A DNA stretch of 64,000 nucleotides, from contig OZ004597.1 of the NCBI GenBank assembly GCA_963924555.1, positions 5,649,404-5,713,403 on the forward strand, given 5' to 3'. A model generated the notes under the pieces. That model was not told the DNA's origin. It worked only from the letters and a program-made list of their open reading frames with translations, and did not search any database. A program made the position numbers and the translations under genes. How positions within the stretch are numbered: position 1 is the stretch's first letter; the number at the start of each line of letters is the position of its first letter. Shown here in pieces: positions 15,001-24,500 of the stretch. This DNA comes from Crambe crambe. Lineage: Eukaryota; Porifera; Demospongiae; Poecilosclerida; Crambeidae.

Positions 15001-16302
15001 TCGTCATTGCCACTTGTCCTAACGACTGCACCAACAATGGAAATTGCACTGTGTTTGGAAACTGTATATGTGAAGATGGCTTTTATGGAAGTGACTGTAG
15101 CCAAAGTAAATATTATCTTACTGTTCCTCTCCTCTCCTCTCCTCTCCTCTCCTCTCCTCTCCTCTCCCCTCCCCTCCCCTCCCCTCCCCTCCCCTTCCCT
15201 CCCCTCCCCTTCCCTCCCTTCCCTTCCTTTCCCCTCTCCTCTTCTCTCTTCTCCTCTCCTTTATTCATTTGTTTATCTATTGCAGGGACTCCTCCATCAG
15301 AACCTCCTGTCTTTGAGATTCCCTATGAAGTCCATGGGATTGTGGATGAGCCTGTCCTCATTCCTATAGTAGCTCTCCTACCAGACAGGAATACTACTGA
15401 TGGCTTGGTAGTGTATGTTGATAATGTGCCCACACAGGCTAACTTCAGCAGAGGAACAAAAGAAGGGAACAGATGGACCTTCACCCCAGATGAATTTGGT
15501 GAAATACCATTCAGCTTGCCTCCAGGCTTTACAGGAATAATTGAATTAGAAGTTACTGCAATTGCTTTTGGTGCCAGGAGGCAGAGATCTCTGGCTATTT
15601 ATATCCGGCGAAGTATAAATTCTACAGAAATGTTGACTGTTTCGCCAACAATGCCTACTGAAGAGCCACCGAGTGTCTCAACAGAGATCACCAGTGAGCA
15701 GACAACAGAGATCACCAGTGAGCAGACAACAGAGATCACCAGTGAGCAGACAACAAAGATCACCAGTGAGCAGACAACAACCACCCCTACATCTGCAACA
15801 GTGATTACCAGGGAGACACCAACTACTGAAGACCAAATTCGAACATCAATTACCAGAGAGACACCAGCAAGTACTGATAGAATCAGTACGTATTGCTACA
15901 TAATTATTTCCATTCTAAATACACTCGTGCAACAACTATTTTGACACATTGCCATGTATTTTCCTCAGTTTTGAATGGTTGTCCATTCGGACCTGACTTA
16001 TTGTGGGATATAGTTTGGATAAACACTCCTCGTGGTGCAACTGACATCCAGATTTGTCCTGGAGGCCTAGAATCTATTGGTACATAATCTTATCACAATG
16101 ATTATGCCATGCATGCAGCTACGTATGTTATGGTATAGTAATTAATTCGTTGTATTTCATTACATGTACAGGACAAGCTACTCGTTATTGTGATGATAAT
16201 GGAATATGGTCTGAACCTAATGTTCTGGGCTGTGCATCAAGAGTGTTCATACAACTCTATGCTCAAGTATATATAGTGTCCTTTTTTCATTACTTCCTCC
16301 TA

Positions 16303-16394
<92 letters not shown>

Positions 16395-17149
16395 TTCCTT
16401 CCTTCCTTCCTTTCTTCTATAACATACATTCATGCAGGCTAATGAAGCATTTTCAACTAATGACCCTGAAGTCCTGTTGGAGCAGAGTAAAAACATTACA
16501 TCCCATCTAGCTGAAGCTACTTCTAGTTTTAACAGATCTCTCTTTCCTGCTGATATTCAGATAACTAATGCCATAGTTGATGATATAGTTGGAATATTAG
16601 AAGATACTGCTACGATTAACCCAGAACCTGATGAGGTATGCATTTAGTGCCACATTATGATTACCAATACTGTAACAACTATGTTTTGTTAATAGAATGT
16701 TATCGATGTTTTCAACAATGTCCTTGATGAGATGAACTCCAATGCTTGGACTGCTCTAAGAACTGTAAATTTTTTTTATAAACTAATTAGCTAGCAAAAA
16801 TTGACTTAATTCAAACTCTTCAAACACCAGCAGATGCACAATTTATTTTATTGCCAGTTAGAAATGTATGTCCCATATTCACCACAATGAAGCATTGCAT
16901 TTGACTGAGCAATGCCATGTCAGATTAAACATAGTTAAATTTCAATAACGCTCAAGTGAACATGAATTCTTTTTAGGCACTGACCTTTAGATTATTTTTG
17001 TGTATTGCTATCAGGTAAAAGTTGTCAATGGGAGTGAGCTTTTACTCAGTGCTTCTGAAAGATATGGTTTGGTGGTTGCAAAAGCAAATGGAGAATCTGA
17101 ACAACCAAGAAGACTATCAAGACCTAACATAGGTATATAATTTATCTAT

Positions 17150-17180
<31 letters not shown>

Positions 17181-20100
17181 GCATTATCAGCTAGAAGGTA
17201 CAATTCACAAGTGGAGCATGGTGACTTAAACTTTCCAACTATTGAGGACTTGGTTAATTTTACAAGTGACATCCAGTCTTTGATGTCCACAATATCTTCA
17301 AGCATTATAACAGAAAAATTGGAGAAGGAAGAGAAATCAGTAACATGTGAGTGTGTGCATGTACTATTTAGTCAATGAGAGTAGAGGAACTAGCTACTTC
17401 ATTGAAATTAGCTTTTGCAATAATAAGTAGGATTGTGGTTTAAAAAAGAAATCCAAAACTCTAATGGCAAATCCATGGAGTAATAGCACATAAAGACTTC
17501 TATGCATTATATTATATTTTTAATGGCACTTTGTGAGCATGGTTGTATACTAGTAATATGATCTTGGACTATTCAAAATTAAAATTTATGTTACTATGAT
17601 AATGTTTCATTGATGAAATGCAGCCATTCCAGTAGCACACATGCTCTTCAACAACCTGGAGACATATCTTTCATCTTCATTCCTCAGCTCCACAGATTTA
17701 CCCAAAGTAGCTTCAGTAATATACTCCATACAGCTAGGAGAGAAAAAATCTGTTAGTGAGCAGTCTGAAGTGCTTCAAGACACACCTATTATTCTTAATT
17801 TTGCTTTTTCAGAGGTATATTACTGCCTTAACACTAATTGCTGAAACTGATAATGTTTGATTTACAGCTTGAGAATATCTCAAATTACACTTGTGCATTC
17901 TGGACTTTTTCTGAACCGTAAGTATTATAGCTATAGTCATTTATTCACATGTTTCTTACTGTTAATAGCCAAGTAGTTTCAAAGCTAGCTATTAATTTTC
18001 TAGCATTGGCAAAGGAAGTTTCATTACTGATGGAGTGACCACAAACAGTAGCATTACTGAGGATGACATAACTACTGTTCAATGTCTAAGTAAGCATGCC
18101 ACTAGCTTTGCTGTTCTGGTTGATGTGGCTGGAGGATTGAAGGTTCGGAGAAACTTAAATGAATTAGCAACAGTGTAGTAACATCTTTTTTTCTAGGGAG
18201 TGCCACCTGCCGAGTTAAAAGCTCTTGAGATTGTTTCTTATATTGGATGTGCTATATCAATAGTGTGCCTCGTTCTTACTGTAATATTCTTCTTATTTCA
18301 AAGGTATTACATAATTATGTCCCATCAAAAGCATTGCTTTTATTATTGGTATTAATATAGGAAAAAGCTTTTCGAGTCAGTGAACCAATTTGTTCATTTG
18401 AATCTTGCTATCACACTGCTTGCTGCATTGATCGTATTTGTGTTTGGAATTGAACTTGGAAATCGATCGACGGTTAGTGATGATGCAGTAACTATATTTT
18501 ATTCAATAATATGTTGCACAATATTCAACATATTATCTTATATAGTTGCATGCATTAATTCTTTCAATTGCAACATGCAATTTTGGATTTGTTAATTCTT
18601 ATGGTCCACCTGTAGTTAATATAATACAGTGAGGGAGGAAGCTAGTAAGTTAACTTTCAGATAATGTCCCATAATTTCACATGTACAGTATTTTTGTCCA
18701 CTACCTATTTTGTATCTATTGCTGGCCACACTACATGAACATATTATTATGTTTGCCAAGAAGTGAGCTGTTCTGTTCTGGTTCAGTTTTGAGGTGTCTA
18801 GTGTTGGTTTCTAGTTTAGTAGTGATGCCAGCAAGAAATAAAATAAGAAATAAACTAGGGCAATGTTCAACATTCAGTTGACAGCGAGCGAGCAAGCATT
18901 CTTTAGTGCTACAACTCTTTAGAAGATTAGTTTATACAGGGGTGTATCCACCACTCTGGTTGGTCCAGTTTTCACCAGACCACTTTTATTAATAATTATA
19001 ATTTCATCCCATGCCTGCAGAGTTAGCTAAGTGATTATATGAACCCTCAAGAATCATGATCACATTAGCATCCTTGTGATAAGTGGGTTAAAGGATAAAG
19101 TGGGCGTGGTGATCCCACGCACAAGCACACCCGGGCCACTCAAAATTCTGTGGATACACCCCTGTTATATGTATTAGATAAGCGAAAACTACTATTTTAG
19201 CTTTAGACAGTGAGCAAGTGAGCATGATAGGCTCCAGTGCTTGATATTGCTTCAGAGACAAGAGTCATGTAAGTAACCAAAAAGCTCCACGCAACAAAAC
19301 CTGTAAATACTTACCACAAGCACTTAGATAAGCCAAGTGCCTACAATTCACTTTGATAGCACGCGCAGGCGCTACTATACACGACAAGTACCGTACCTAC
19401 ATACACCTGGGGCATTTTGGAGTGTAGACCTAGATATATATATATATATATTTAAAATTTCAATGAGTCATGACCTGAGAGTCAGCTCGCTCGCTGCAAT
19501 AAATAAGAAATAGCTGAAGCAGCAGTTGCAGTGCACTTGCTATTACACACAAACTTTGTGTGTAATAGCAAGCCCATGCCCTGATTAGTAGCTGATGCCC
19601 TACTGCATAAGTTCATGCACTAGGCACATGCTCCCTTAATGACTTGATTTCTTATATTATGCTTCTTATTATGTGTTTTATATTTCAGGCTGGTTGCTTA
19701 GTAGTGGCTCTTCTCTTGCACTATCTGTTCCTGTCTTCTTTTTGTTGGATGCTGTGTGAAGGAGTATTGCTTTACCTCCTATTGGTGGTCATTTTTAGCA
19801 CATCAGCTCGTAAATGGTGGCTATTTGTCCTAATAGGCTATGGTAAAAAAACATTTTCTTCAATTTCATTAATTTCATGAAAATTTAATAATTAACAGTT
19901 CTTCCAATTCCTATTGTGGTGATCAGTGTGGCTTCACGACATGCCTACTATGGAGTGCGTGATGAATACGGAAAATTGCAATTGTATGTAATGCAGCTAT
20001 AACTAATATTCAATTACACCATGTGTGTTTATTTCTAGTTGCTGGTTATCAGTGGAGAAAGGCACCATTTTTGCATTTGCAGCTCCTGTTATTGCTATTT

Positions 20101-22340
20101 TCATTGTGAGTTGTCATAGCTAGTTATCAGTAATCATTTATAATTTGCTTGTACTCTATAGATCAATATTGTGTTCTTAGCACTTGCTTTGAATAGTATG
20201 CGAAAAAGCAGGAGCAAGAAGCAGTACTCTCAAAAGAAAAATGATGAGAATAAGAATCTGGCTATGGCAAAGTATGTTTGAATATAAACAGCCCTACAGG
20301 GTGCCATGTAATAATAAGTTTGTTAGATGTGTGTGCATGCTGTAGCTCCTTTGCTTGCATTTCATTGTTGTGTGAATCATTTGCGAAAGCTATAGAAATT
20401 TTTACAAGTAAGCTGTGGATAAGGGAATTAAAAAATTTTTGGCAGTGGTAGCTGGCTATGAACAGAAAAAGCTACTCTTGATAATGTGCATGTACCATAA
20501 TGTGGCCTCTATATCACTTTTGCCTCTACAGATATCTTTTCTTGGCTTCAATAATCTTACTTCCTCTTTTGGGTTTGACTTGGGTTTTTGGAATGCTCAC
20601 CATCAATGTAAACTCAACAGTCTTTGCATGGTTGTTCACCATTTTCAACTCACTACAGGTTAGTATAGTGCTATATAGTAGCTAATGATAATCTCATTGC
20701 AATTTTGACTTCATTACGTATGCAGGGTGCTGCTATATTCTTCTTGCATGTAGTCCGAAGTGATAAGGTAGGTAAATTTAGCTAGCTATTTGGTGTATGT
20801 GACTTAAAGTATTGATGAATCAATGTATTAGGTATGGAGTAAAATATCTCCTAAATTACGAATTCGAAAGAGCAAACCTTCAAAATCCTCTTCAACTACA
20901 AAATGGGTAAGTAGAACTAGCTCCCAAATCAAATCAATATAGTCTTTTTGGTTTAGCTACATGCATCGTGTTGTAGAGTTAGTAGCTATGGCTACTGCTC
21001 ATACCCTCTCATTAGACAGAGCCAGAGACTGAGAGAAGGAAGAGTTAAATATAGAGAACTTGAGATACTTTACTTGCACACTTGCTCACTAATGTTTCCC
21101 TAGTTATAGGTATAGTTGATTATTATGATTTCTCATTATTTGCAGTCTGCCAGCAATGCTACATCTAGAAAAACCAGTTCCACAAATTTTGGTGAGTTAC
21201 ACAGCTGAATAGCTAGGCTATAAGTAGCTACAGTGGCAGTTAGCTATAGTATCATGTGGAATACGAGTTCAAGTAGTTTAGCGTGCACCTTCTAATGAGA
21301 TAGAAGGTGTTGTCTTTCCGGAGCAATCCCCAATTATCACCTCGTAACACCAATTATTATATCAAAGTACCCCTCTTAGAAATCACAAAATCACAATCAC
21401 ATGACTAAAAGGTCATGATGCACATGCAATTAATAATGAAAGCTACGACAAGAAGACAGCTGAAATTTACTCAATGATGATATCTCAACTATAGCATCAA
21501 TTTCTTATAAAGGAAAGACAACAGTCTCATACAATTCATGAATCACTTGAAGCTTGAAGGTAATAGTTACATCACTCGCATTAACTAAATGAAGAAACTT
21601 TGCTTCATGTGAGTTCAAGAGAAGATGAGGTGCTGTCTGCCCTAGGCATATAGGTAGTCTCGTGAACCAGACCCTAGGAAGGCGAGATCCCTCAACCTTT
21701 GACACTATACAATCCTGTGAAGCTGGTGAGAAAGTTGCTCCTTCTTAGTCAGACATCTCATGGTGACAAACAGTAGACTCTGTAAATGCTAGTATAGCTC
21801 TGGGCTGGAAAAGTAGTGTTATGTTGTGGAGCAACACAAGAGGACTGTGTGGAGCAAAAATCAGCCTAGTAGCTAGCTAAGTTCACTAATCATCAAAATG
21901 AACAAAGTGAAGTTATAGGTTGTTCATAGCATCTACAAAGATTATCCTATGCTTAAAAGTTGCTCATTATATATAATGGATTCTATACAGGTGGTAATGT
22001 GTATTCTGGTGTATCAAAGAAAGATCTAAGTTTACAACTTGATGACTCCAAGCCTGGTGGTGAATCAAAGGAAGATCGTATTGAAGAGGAAACAAAAATG
22101 GACTTGGGAAAGCTGCAGGAAACAGAGCGACAAGAGTTTTCTGAAAGTACTGCTCCTGACAGTGAAGGCAGCACAAAGAAAGTATTCCACAGCAATAATC
22201 CTCTATACCTTGAAACAGAATTCGATGAAGATGATTCTACTAGGCCTTCAGGAGATACCAAGAGGGAGGCTGCAGCCTCCAAATCTGTTAGTGATGTTAA
22301 TGATGAATCTGATGGTGAAAACAAACTTGCATATTTTTAA
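1..22340 (+). CDS. Giant adhesion GPCR with CARDB + Rhs/YD-repeat ectodomain (5' partial)
   Basis: Predicted cell-surface receptor; the 5' end lies outside the window. I joined 46 exons by GT-AG sites and phase: <1-737, 1604-1727, 2096-2203, 2272-2459, 2603-2761, 3062-6734, 6846-6990, 7598-7725, 7908-8148, 8349-8727, 8930-9214, 9473-10251, 10540-10654, 10705-10814, 10928-11148, 11744-11920, 12615-12665, 12814-13011, 13118-13150, 13212-13411, 13690-13920, 13986-14097, 14327-14511, 14640-14775, 14833-15105, 15286-15885, 15969-16079, 16172-16266, 16438-16635, 16696-16764, 17015-17132, 17182-17346, 17624-17814, 17868-17917, 18004-18142, 18197-18303, 18361-18472, 19689-19842, 19899-19983, 20039-20105, 20162-20271, 20532-20658, 20726-20767, 20832-20906, 21146-21191, 21991-22340. 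The total is 11,997 nt in frame, 3,998 residues (numbered from the codon at base 3). The ectodomain spans about residues 1-3574, seven helices 3575-3842, then a charged tail. Weak donors (10252, 11149) are the least certain joins. Transcript evidence is absent, so two abutting genes remain possible, though no stop or start separates the halves. Confidence 0.8.
3..440 (+). other. HYR-like and fibronectin-III-like N-terminal modules
   Basis: Residues 1-50 contain a Cys-containing strand pattern followed by RVWEVNDDCGQSVQFTQIIR, which resembles the 'W.a.D.CGn....Q.i.v.D' signature of HYR-like repeats in bacterial surface proteins. Residues about 58-145 contain LSWPQYPGASSYQLYVW, an Fn3-like pattern. 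The frame is open to the left edge, so more modules probably lie upstream. Assignment is by motif only. Confidence 0.45.
441..5560 (+). other. Nine CARDB-type beta-sandwich repeats of the receptor ectodomain
   Basis: Nine repeats each open with a P/A-D-L-x-V-x-x-[LVI] strand and carry 'v.n.G' and 'D.v.lS' motifs: PDLEVVDV (441), PNLVVESL (about 1677), PDLVVSSL (about 2627), CDLIAGNI (about 3299), ADLAVQNL (about 3670), PDLRVVSV (about 4051), an APTVTLNI repeat (about 4417), PDLTVSAI (about 4807) and TDIAVFNV (about 5178). CARDB (cell adhesion related domain found in bacteria) is mainly bacterial and archaeal. Repeats 4-9 lie in one uninterrupted 3,673-bp exon, while repeats 1-3 are split by short introns. 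Confidence 0.75.
894..1488. mobile_element. Non-autonomous TIR element starting TAGTCTC, 8-bp target duplication
   Basis: This lies inside the first intron of the receptor. The left arm (894 to about 990, TAGTCTCGTTCCCAGACCGC) is inverted at about 1392-1488 (ending TCTGGGAATGAGACTA). The flanks repeat gcccagcc at 886-893 and 1489-1496, a perfect 8-bp target duplication. No coding capacity is seen in the 595 bp. The shared TAGTCTC terminus links it to the element at 37710-38444. Confidence 0.8.
5561..6734 (+). other. Pre-peptidase-like, TIG-like and NEW-like linker domains before the YD shell
   Basis: After the last CARDB repeat, residues about 1272-1400 (VLGRVTRIALAPNDIRVFQI) resemble a bacterial pre-peptidase C-terminal beta-sandwich, with the ending motif GTYYLRIE. 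A stretch beginning EILSITPITAAPLGNVTI resembles an IPT/TIG domain. A final block from PRPLRVGQTGETVITVEN to IPNEVWDTIWENFISSVGTT matches, from memory, a module that precedes Rhs domains in large bacterial surface proteins. Family names are tentative; the beta-rich character is clear. Confidence 0.5.
6846..11920 (+). other. Rhs/YD-repeat shell with Rhs-associated core
   Basis: The shell opens with GPVGVGWHLNLW (residues about 1700-1711), the typical Rhs entry motif. At least ten YD repeats follow, such as YTYSEDGDLIRATDEYG, YDQKGRVVNITDSAGQTW, YDITGQLTGWTSSSGE, YDRRGNRLLIQRG, YDSNGNLVQKVTPRG and YDAFGRMTYHSE. The core is RARHYDAQHGRFISIDPTG split by an intron after DPT-G, then NFYVYALNNPLIIKDPTG. 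In known structures such repeats form a closed beta-shell that encloses a C-terminal peptide (bacterial Rhs, TcC, teneurins). Twelve or so short exons cover the region and all junction phases agree. Confidence 0.85.
11744..13411 (+). other. Hydrophobic Gly-rich segment and coiled coil after the Rhs core
   Basis: Directly after the core comes VFFVPFVLLPVLGASLSTGA, then a glycine-zipper-like GVAGAAAGGLLGGLGGTG (exon 12615-12665), an Ala-rich helix (exon 12814-13011) and a charged helix rich in E/K heptads (exon 13212-13411, from KKDVQEQDKILKETLADLKE). In bacterial Rhs proteins this position holds the variable C-terminal region, often begun by a similar hydrophobic stretch. No toxin catalytic motif is visible here. 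The segment could lie inside the shell or insert into a membrane; that is inference. Confidence 0.55.
12106..12318. repeat. 21-bp minisatellite, about ten copies
   Basis: The unit tagaccatgatatagatata plus g repeats head to tail without visible interruption in the intron 11921-12614. It creates long open frames by period (21 is a multiple of 3), but these have no splice or start support. Confidence 0.95.
13690..15000 (+). other. Bacterial-style surface module (DUF7619-like) after the Rhs region
   Basis: Exons 13690-13920, 13986-14097, 14327-14511 and 14640-15000 encode a module starting NDMIGPAGYGDAHFIPPE, continuing YTIRFENHPNATAPAQRV, then IGFLPPNNGTTGQGFVTF and IIFDANEPIDTPPIFNT. From memory this motif series occurs almost word for word in secreted proteins of planctomycetes, cyanobacteria and related bacteria. 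No enzymatic motif is seen. The family number is tentative. Confidence 0.55.
15007..15105 (+). other. EGF-like domain of the receptor
   Basis: The stretch CPNDCTNNGNCTVFGNCICE continuing to GFYGSDC has six cysteines in the EGF spacing (C-x3-C-x5-C-x5-C-x1-C-x8-C). It lies at residues about 2963-2996, between the bacterial-like ectodomain and the stalk, and is the first clearly metazoan-style module in the chain. Exon 15106 ends on phase 1, common for mobile EGF modules. Confidence 0.85.
15123..15260. repeat. CT-rich/CCCCT polypyrimidine tract in intron
   Basis: Imperfect CTCCT and CCCCT repeats fill the intron between the EGF exon and the stalk exon and lead into its polypyrimidine tract before the acceptor at 15285. 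Confidence 0.9.
15286..15885 (+). other. Cadherin/Ig-like strand block and Ser/Thr-rich mucin-like stalk
   Basis: The exon starts with a beta-rich block (PPVFEIPYEVHGIVDEPVLI; residues 2997 to about 3100) and ends in a Ser/Thr/Pro-rich stalk with four tandem copies of the 8-residue unit ITSEQTTE (24-bp repeat, 15688-15782). Such stalks are usually O-glycosylated and hold the ectodomain off the membrane. The 24-bp array is likely to vary in length between alleles. Confidence 0.7.
15969..16266 (+). other. Hormone-receptor-like (HRM) domain
   Basis: Two exons encode NGCPFGPDLLWDIVWINT ... IQICPGG ... ATRYCDDNGIWSEPNVLGC. The spacing of W, CP, the R-x-C pair and G-x-W-x-x-P-N-x-x-x-C fits the HRM family found just N-terminal to GAIN in many adhesion GPCRs. 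Residues are about 3197-3264. Confidence 0.7.
16307..16392. repeat. (CT)n microsatellite
   Basis: An uninterrupted CT dinucleotide run in the intron 16267-16437, upstream of the first GAIN exon. Other long (CT)n runs occur at 47303-47384 and 53053-53120, each in an ABCC intron near an exon. Confidence 0.95.
16438..18142 (+). other. GAIN domain with GPS autoproteolysis motif
   Basis: Residues about 3265-3574, seven exons. The helical subdomain (LLEQSKNITSHLAEATSSF, LFPADIQITNAIVDDIVGIL) is followed by the beta subdomain and GPS. GPS shows CAFWTFSEP (exon 17868-17917) and TTVQCLSKHATSFAVLVD (exon 18004-18142). The cleavage triad His-Ala-Thr keeps the essential His and the nucleophilic Thr. Of the four cysteines usual in GPS only two remain, one per pair position visible here. 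Cleavage before Thr would leave a tethered agonist starting TSFAVLVD. Confidence 0.85.
18937..19164. mobile_element. Short TIR element (CAGGGGTGTATCCAC), TTATA target duplication
   Basis: It sits in the receptor intron between TM2 and TM3. The terminal repeat CAGGGGTGTATCCAC is inverted as GTGGATACACCCCTG, and ttata flanks both ends. It is 228 bp with no ORF. The intron copy in the inverted paralogue (60687-61710) lacks it, so insertion followed the duplication, or it was lost there. Confidence 0.75.
19536..19572. repeat. Near-perfect 37-base hairpin in intron
   Basis: CTTGCTATTACACACAAA is followed at once by its inverted complement CTTTGTGTGTAATAGCAAG. It has an 18-bp stem with almost no loop, within the intron before TM3. 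The paralogue keeps only one arm, next to its CA repeat. Confidence 0.8.
20832..22340 (+). other. Cytoplasmic tail of receptor copy 1
   Basis: Exons 20832-20906, 21146-21191 and 21991-22340 encode a basic juxtamembrane stretch (KLRIRKSKPSKSSSTTKW) and a long acidic, Ser/Thr-rich tail of about 116 residues ending ENKLAYF at the TAA at 22338-22340. No catalytic domain is seen. The 800-bp intron 21192-21990 includes a TAGTCTCG-containing repeat fragment near 21657. Confidence 0.8.
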
Positions 22341-23044
22341 CCTAGCTACTGACAGTGCATGCATATAGTTATAGTGTGTTGTGTTGATTTTATAGCTTAC
22401 ATTATCGCTCTTTATAATACTATATTTGGGTTTATGATTATAATACTTAGACTACTATTAACCCTCAGTGCATGCGTTTTGTGGCTGTCAGAGCATATAA
22501 TTTTCACAAGAAATGAAACCAAATATAAAAAAAGTGTTTTCAGAAACTTCCTATTTGTCATGAAATCCACAAACATTTACTGATTATATAGATAAGACAG
22601 AGACACTGTATAAGTATTGGTAAAAAAGATAATTGCATTAGTGATTAGCTATGATCCTTTTCCAAGGTATTAAAGTTGCTACAGTTGATGACTGATGGTT
22701 ACTAAGGTGTGTGACCATAATTATTGGGATGGACCAACCTATCAGGTAAAAGGTTCCTGTCGTCTTCCTCATTTTTGCACTTCAAACACTTTCCATAACT
22801 CCTTCCCTTCACTTTGCTAAGCAGCTTCTGTATATCACAAAGTCAGTCACACTCAAGGGTGGAATTGCAATTGCCATTAGGAGGAAATGAAGGTAGACAT
22901 TCATTTGATAAGTGAGGTTATCATCTAGTTTGAATGGAGATAGGAATATCAACAAGAGGAGAATTGCTGACCATCCATAGAGCAGACTCTCTAAAGCATT
23001 CATGTAATTTTTCCTGTATGGGCGAGCTATGGCATACAGCAAGG
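22341..23044. other. Receptor 3' flank and intergenic DNA; one weak membrane-like ORF
   Basis: A short stretch just after the stop (to about 22420) still resembles the 3' flank of the inverted copy near 58380, marking the duplication edge. The minus-strand ORF 22809-23060 reads like two hydrophobic helices, but its start overlaps a gag-like frame and no gene structure could be built. Nothing else is recognised. Confidence 0.4.
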
Positions 23045-23434
23045 CCCGCAGCGGTAGCAATCTCTTTGTTGACCCTGTGGAGGTCGCTGTCTTGAAGCAT
23101 ACAGAATATCGTTCACTGAATTCGTCAGTGGCAATCCCACATCCATTGTTTTTGAATTTTTTTCTGCAGCCTCATTTGCCAGAGCATGTTCCAGGCCCTT
23201 CTTATATATAGGTTAAGTTATCTATTGCTAGTAATTATTGTTGTAGCCTATCCTTGCGTAGGCCACACACAAAGCAATCTCTCAGCGCTGTCTGCAGATA
23301 ACCTCCAAAATTGCAGTGAGTTGCCAGGTTTTGTAGAGCTGCATCGAATGCTGTAATTGTTTCTCTCATCTCTTGCTGTCTTTTGTACAATCCACTATTT
23401 CCACTCTCTTTGGCTCGAAATGTTCCAACAGTAG
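23045..23434 (-). pseudogene. Gypsy-type gag remnant
   Basis: Read on the minus strand from about 23434, the frame gives a gag-like segment with NFGGYLQTALRDCFVCGLRK, matching the conserved 'ALRDRFVCGL' motif of metazoan gypsy gag. After stops and a frame change come a helix (GLEHALANEAAEKNSKTM) and CYRCG, the start of a zinc knuckle. No LTR was found nearby. It is a short decayed insertion. Confidence 0.55.
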
Positions 23435-24494
23435 CTATTTGAACTAATCATGATTCACCAGGTGTCTGAATTCTGGACTGGACTATACTGACTGGCTTTC
23501 ACCTTAAAACCTGACCACAAATATAGCTATACCAAAATATTGGAAATTGAAGTAATAGCTGGTAGAACACTAGTAATTTTTTTAGAAGTGCTAGTCTCAC
23601 ACATGCCACAGACCCTGGTAGCTAGCTACCTGTATATTATGTGAGTACATAATTATCTATTAAAGATAAAAGTCTAAACAGGCTAAGCTCATAATTTAAG
23701 TAATTACTGCAGATATCGTCCTGAATGACACTTGTTGTTTTGCACAAATGTATGTTTGCAGTTAGTTATCACTTTAGCTGATAATAATAGCTAATGAAGC
23801 TAATGACAAAAGGATATGAAAATTACAGACTTACTATGACACTGACACCGTTAATAATAAGAATTCTTCTTGCTGATATTTGCTGTTAGCTATGAATTTT
23901 GCACTGTAATTTATAAGAATTAAATCAAGATCAGTGAGTATAGTAGTGTGATGGACTCATTGACAGTTTGTATGTGTGTAAGTGTGAGTTAAAATTATTA
24001 TTCTGTAGTGTGGTTTAATTGGTTGTGCATGTCTAAACCTGTTCTGTATTCTGCTGTCCTGTCATCTGTGTGGTTGTAATTTGTGTGCGAGAATTTTCCT
24101 GTTTTTCTGTATCAATGCGTGTTTTTTCATGTTAGTTGAGTTTTGTATAAAAGTAGGTAACAGATACAGTTGTAGAGTTTTTTTGAGAGTTGCCAGAGTT
24201 TGTTTGTCAGAGTTTTTGTTGAGTTTTCAGAGTGTTTTAGAGTTGAGTTTTGTTAGATTTGATTAAAATAGTTACTAACTGATTCAGGGTAGTCTAGATC
24301 TCTAGTTGGTAGCATACTCGGTCTACTACAAGTAGCTATTGTCATATTAGCTAGGTCACATCAAAATTAATTACTTGTTTGTCATCCCATGCAATTTCTT
24401 CAAAAAATAGGAGAGTCACAATTTTGAATCCTTGGAAATCTCCCTTTTGTGCTAATTAGCAGAGCAAATCCATTGACCATAGTTGTCTTCATGG
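23435..24494. other. Intergenic, no gene recognised
   Basis: AT-rich sequence with a T/G-rich low-complexity run at about 24080-24270 (repeats of 'agagtttt'). No exon-like frame, RNA gene or complete transposon terminus was found. Confidence 0.5.
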
Positions 24495-24500
24495 TTACCA

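Larger units (their letters stand above)
18197..20767 (+). other. Seven-helix domain of the adhesion GPCR
   Basis: TM1 is in exon 18197-18303 (VSYIGCAISIVCLVLTVIFF), TM2 in 18361-18472 (HLNLAITLLAALIVFVFG), TM3 and the start of TM4 in 19689-19842 (LLLHYLFLSSFCWMLCEGVL), TM4 in 19899-19983, TM5 in 20039-20271, TM6 and most of TM7 in 20532-20658 with the class-B2 signature LLGLTWVFG. ECL2 carries the CW pair (exon 20039) and TM3 the matching GC. The exon 18472 to 19689 join gives NRST-AGC, the normal ECL1 length. Confidence 0.88.

Noticed and set aside
18473-19688. Missing exon between TM2 and TM3
   Set aside because: Direct joining gives a normal ECL1 and the conserved Cys of TM3; copy 2 splices the same way.
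22809-23060. Two-helix membrane protein on the minus strand
   Set aside because: It overlaps a gag/zinc-knuckle-like frame, lacks splice partners and has no clear family; kept only as a remark.
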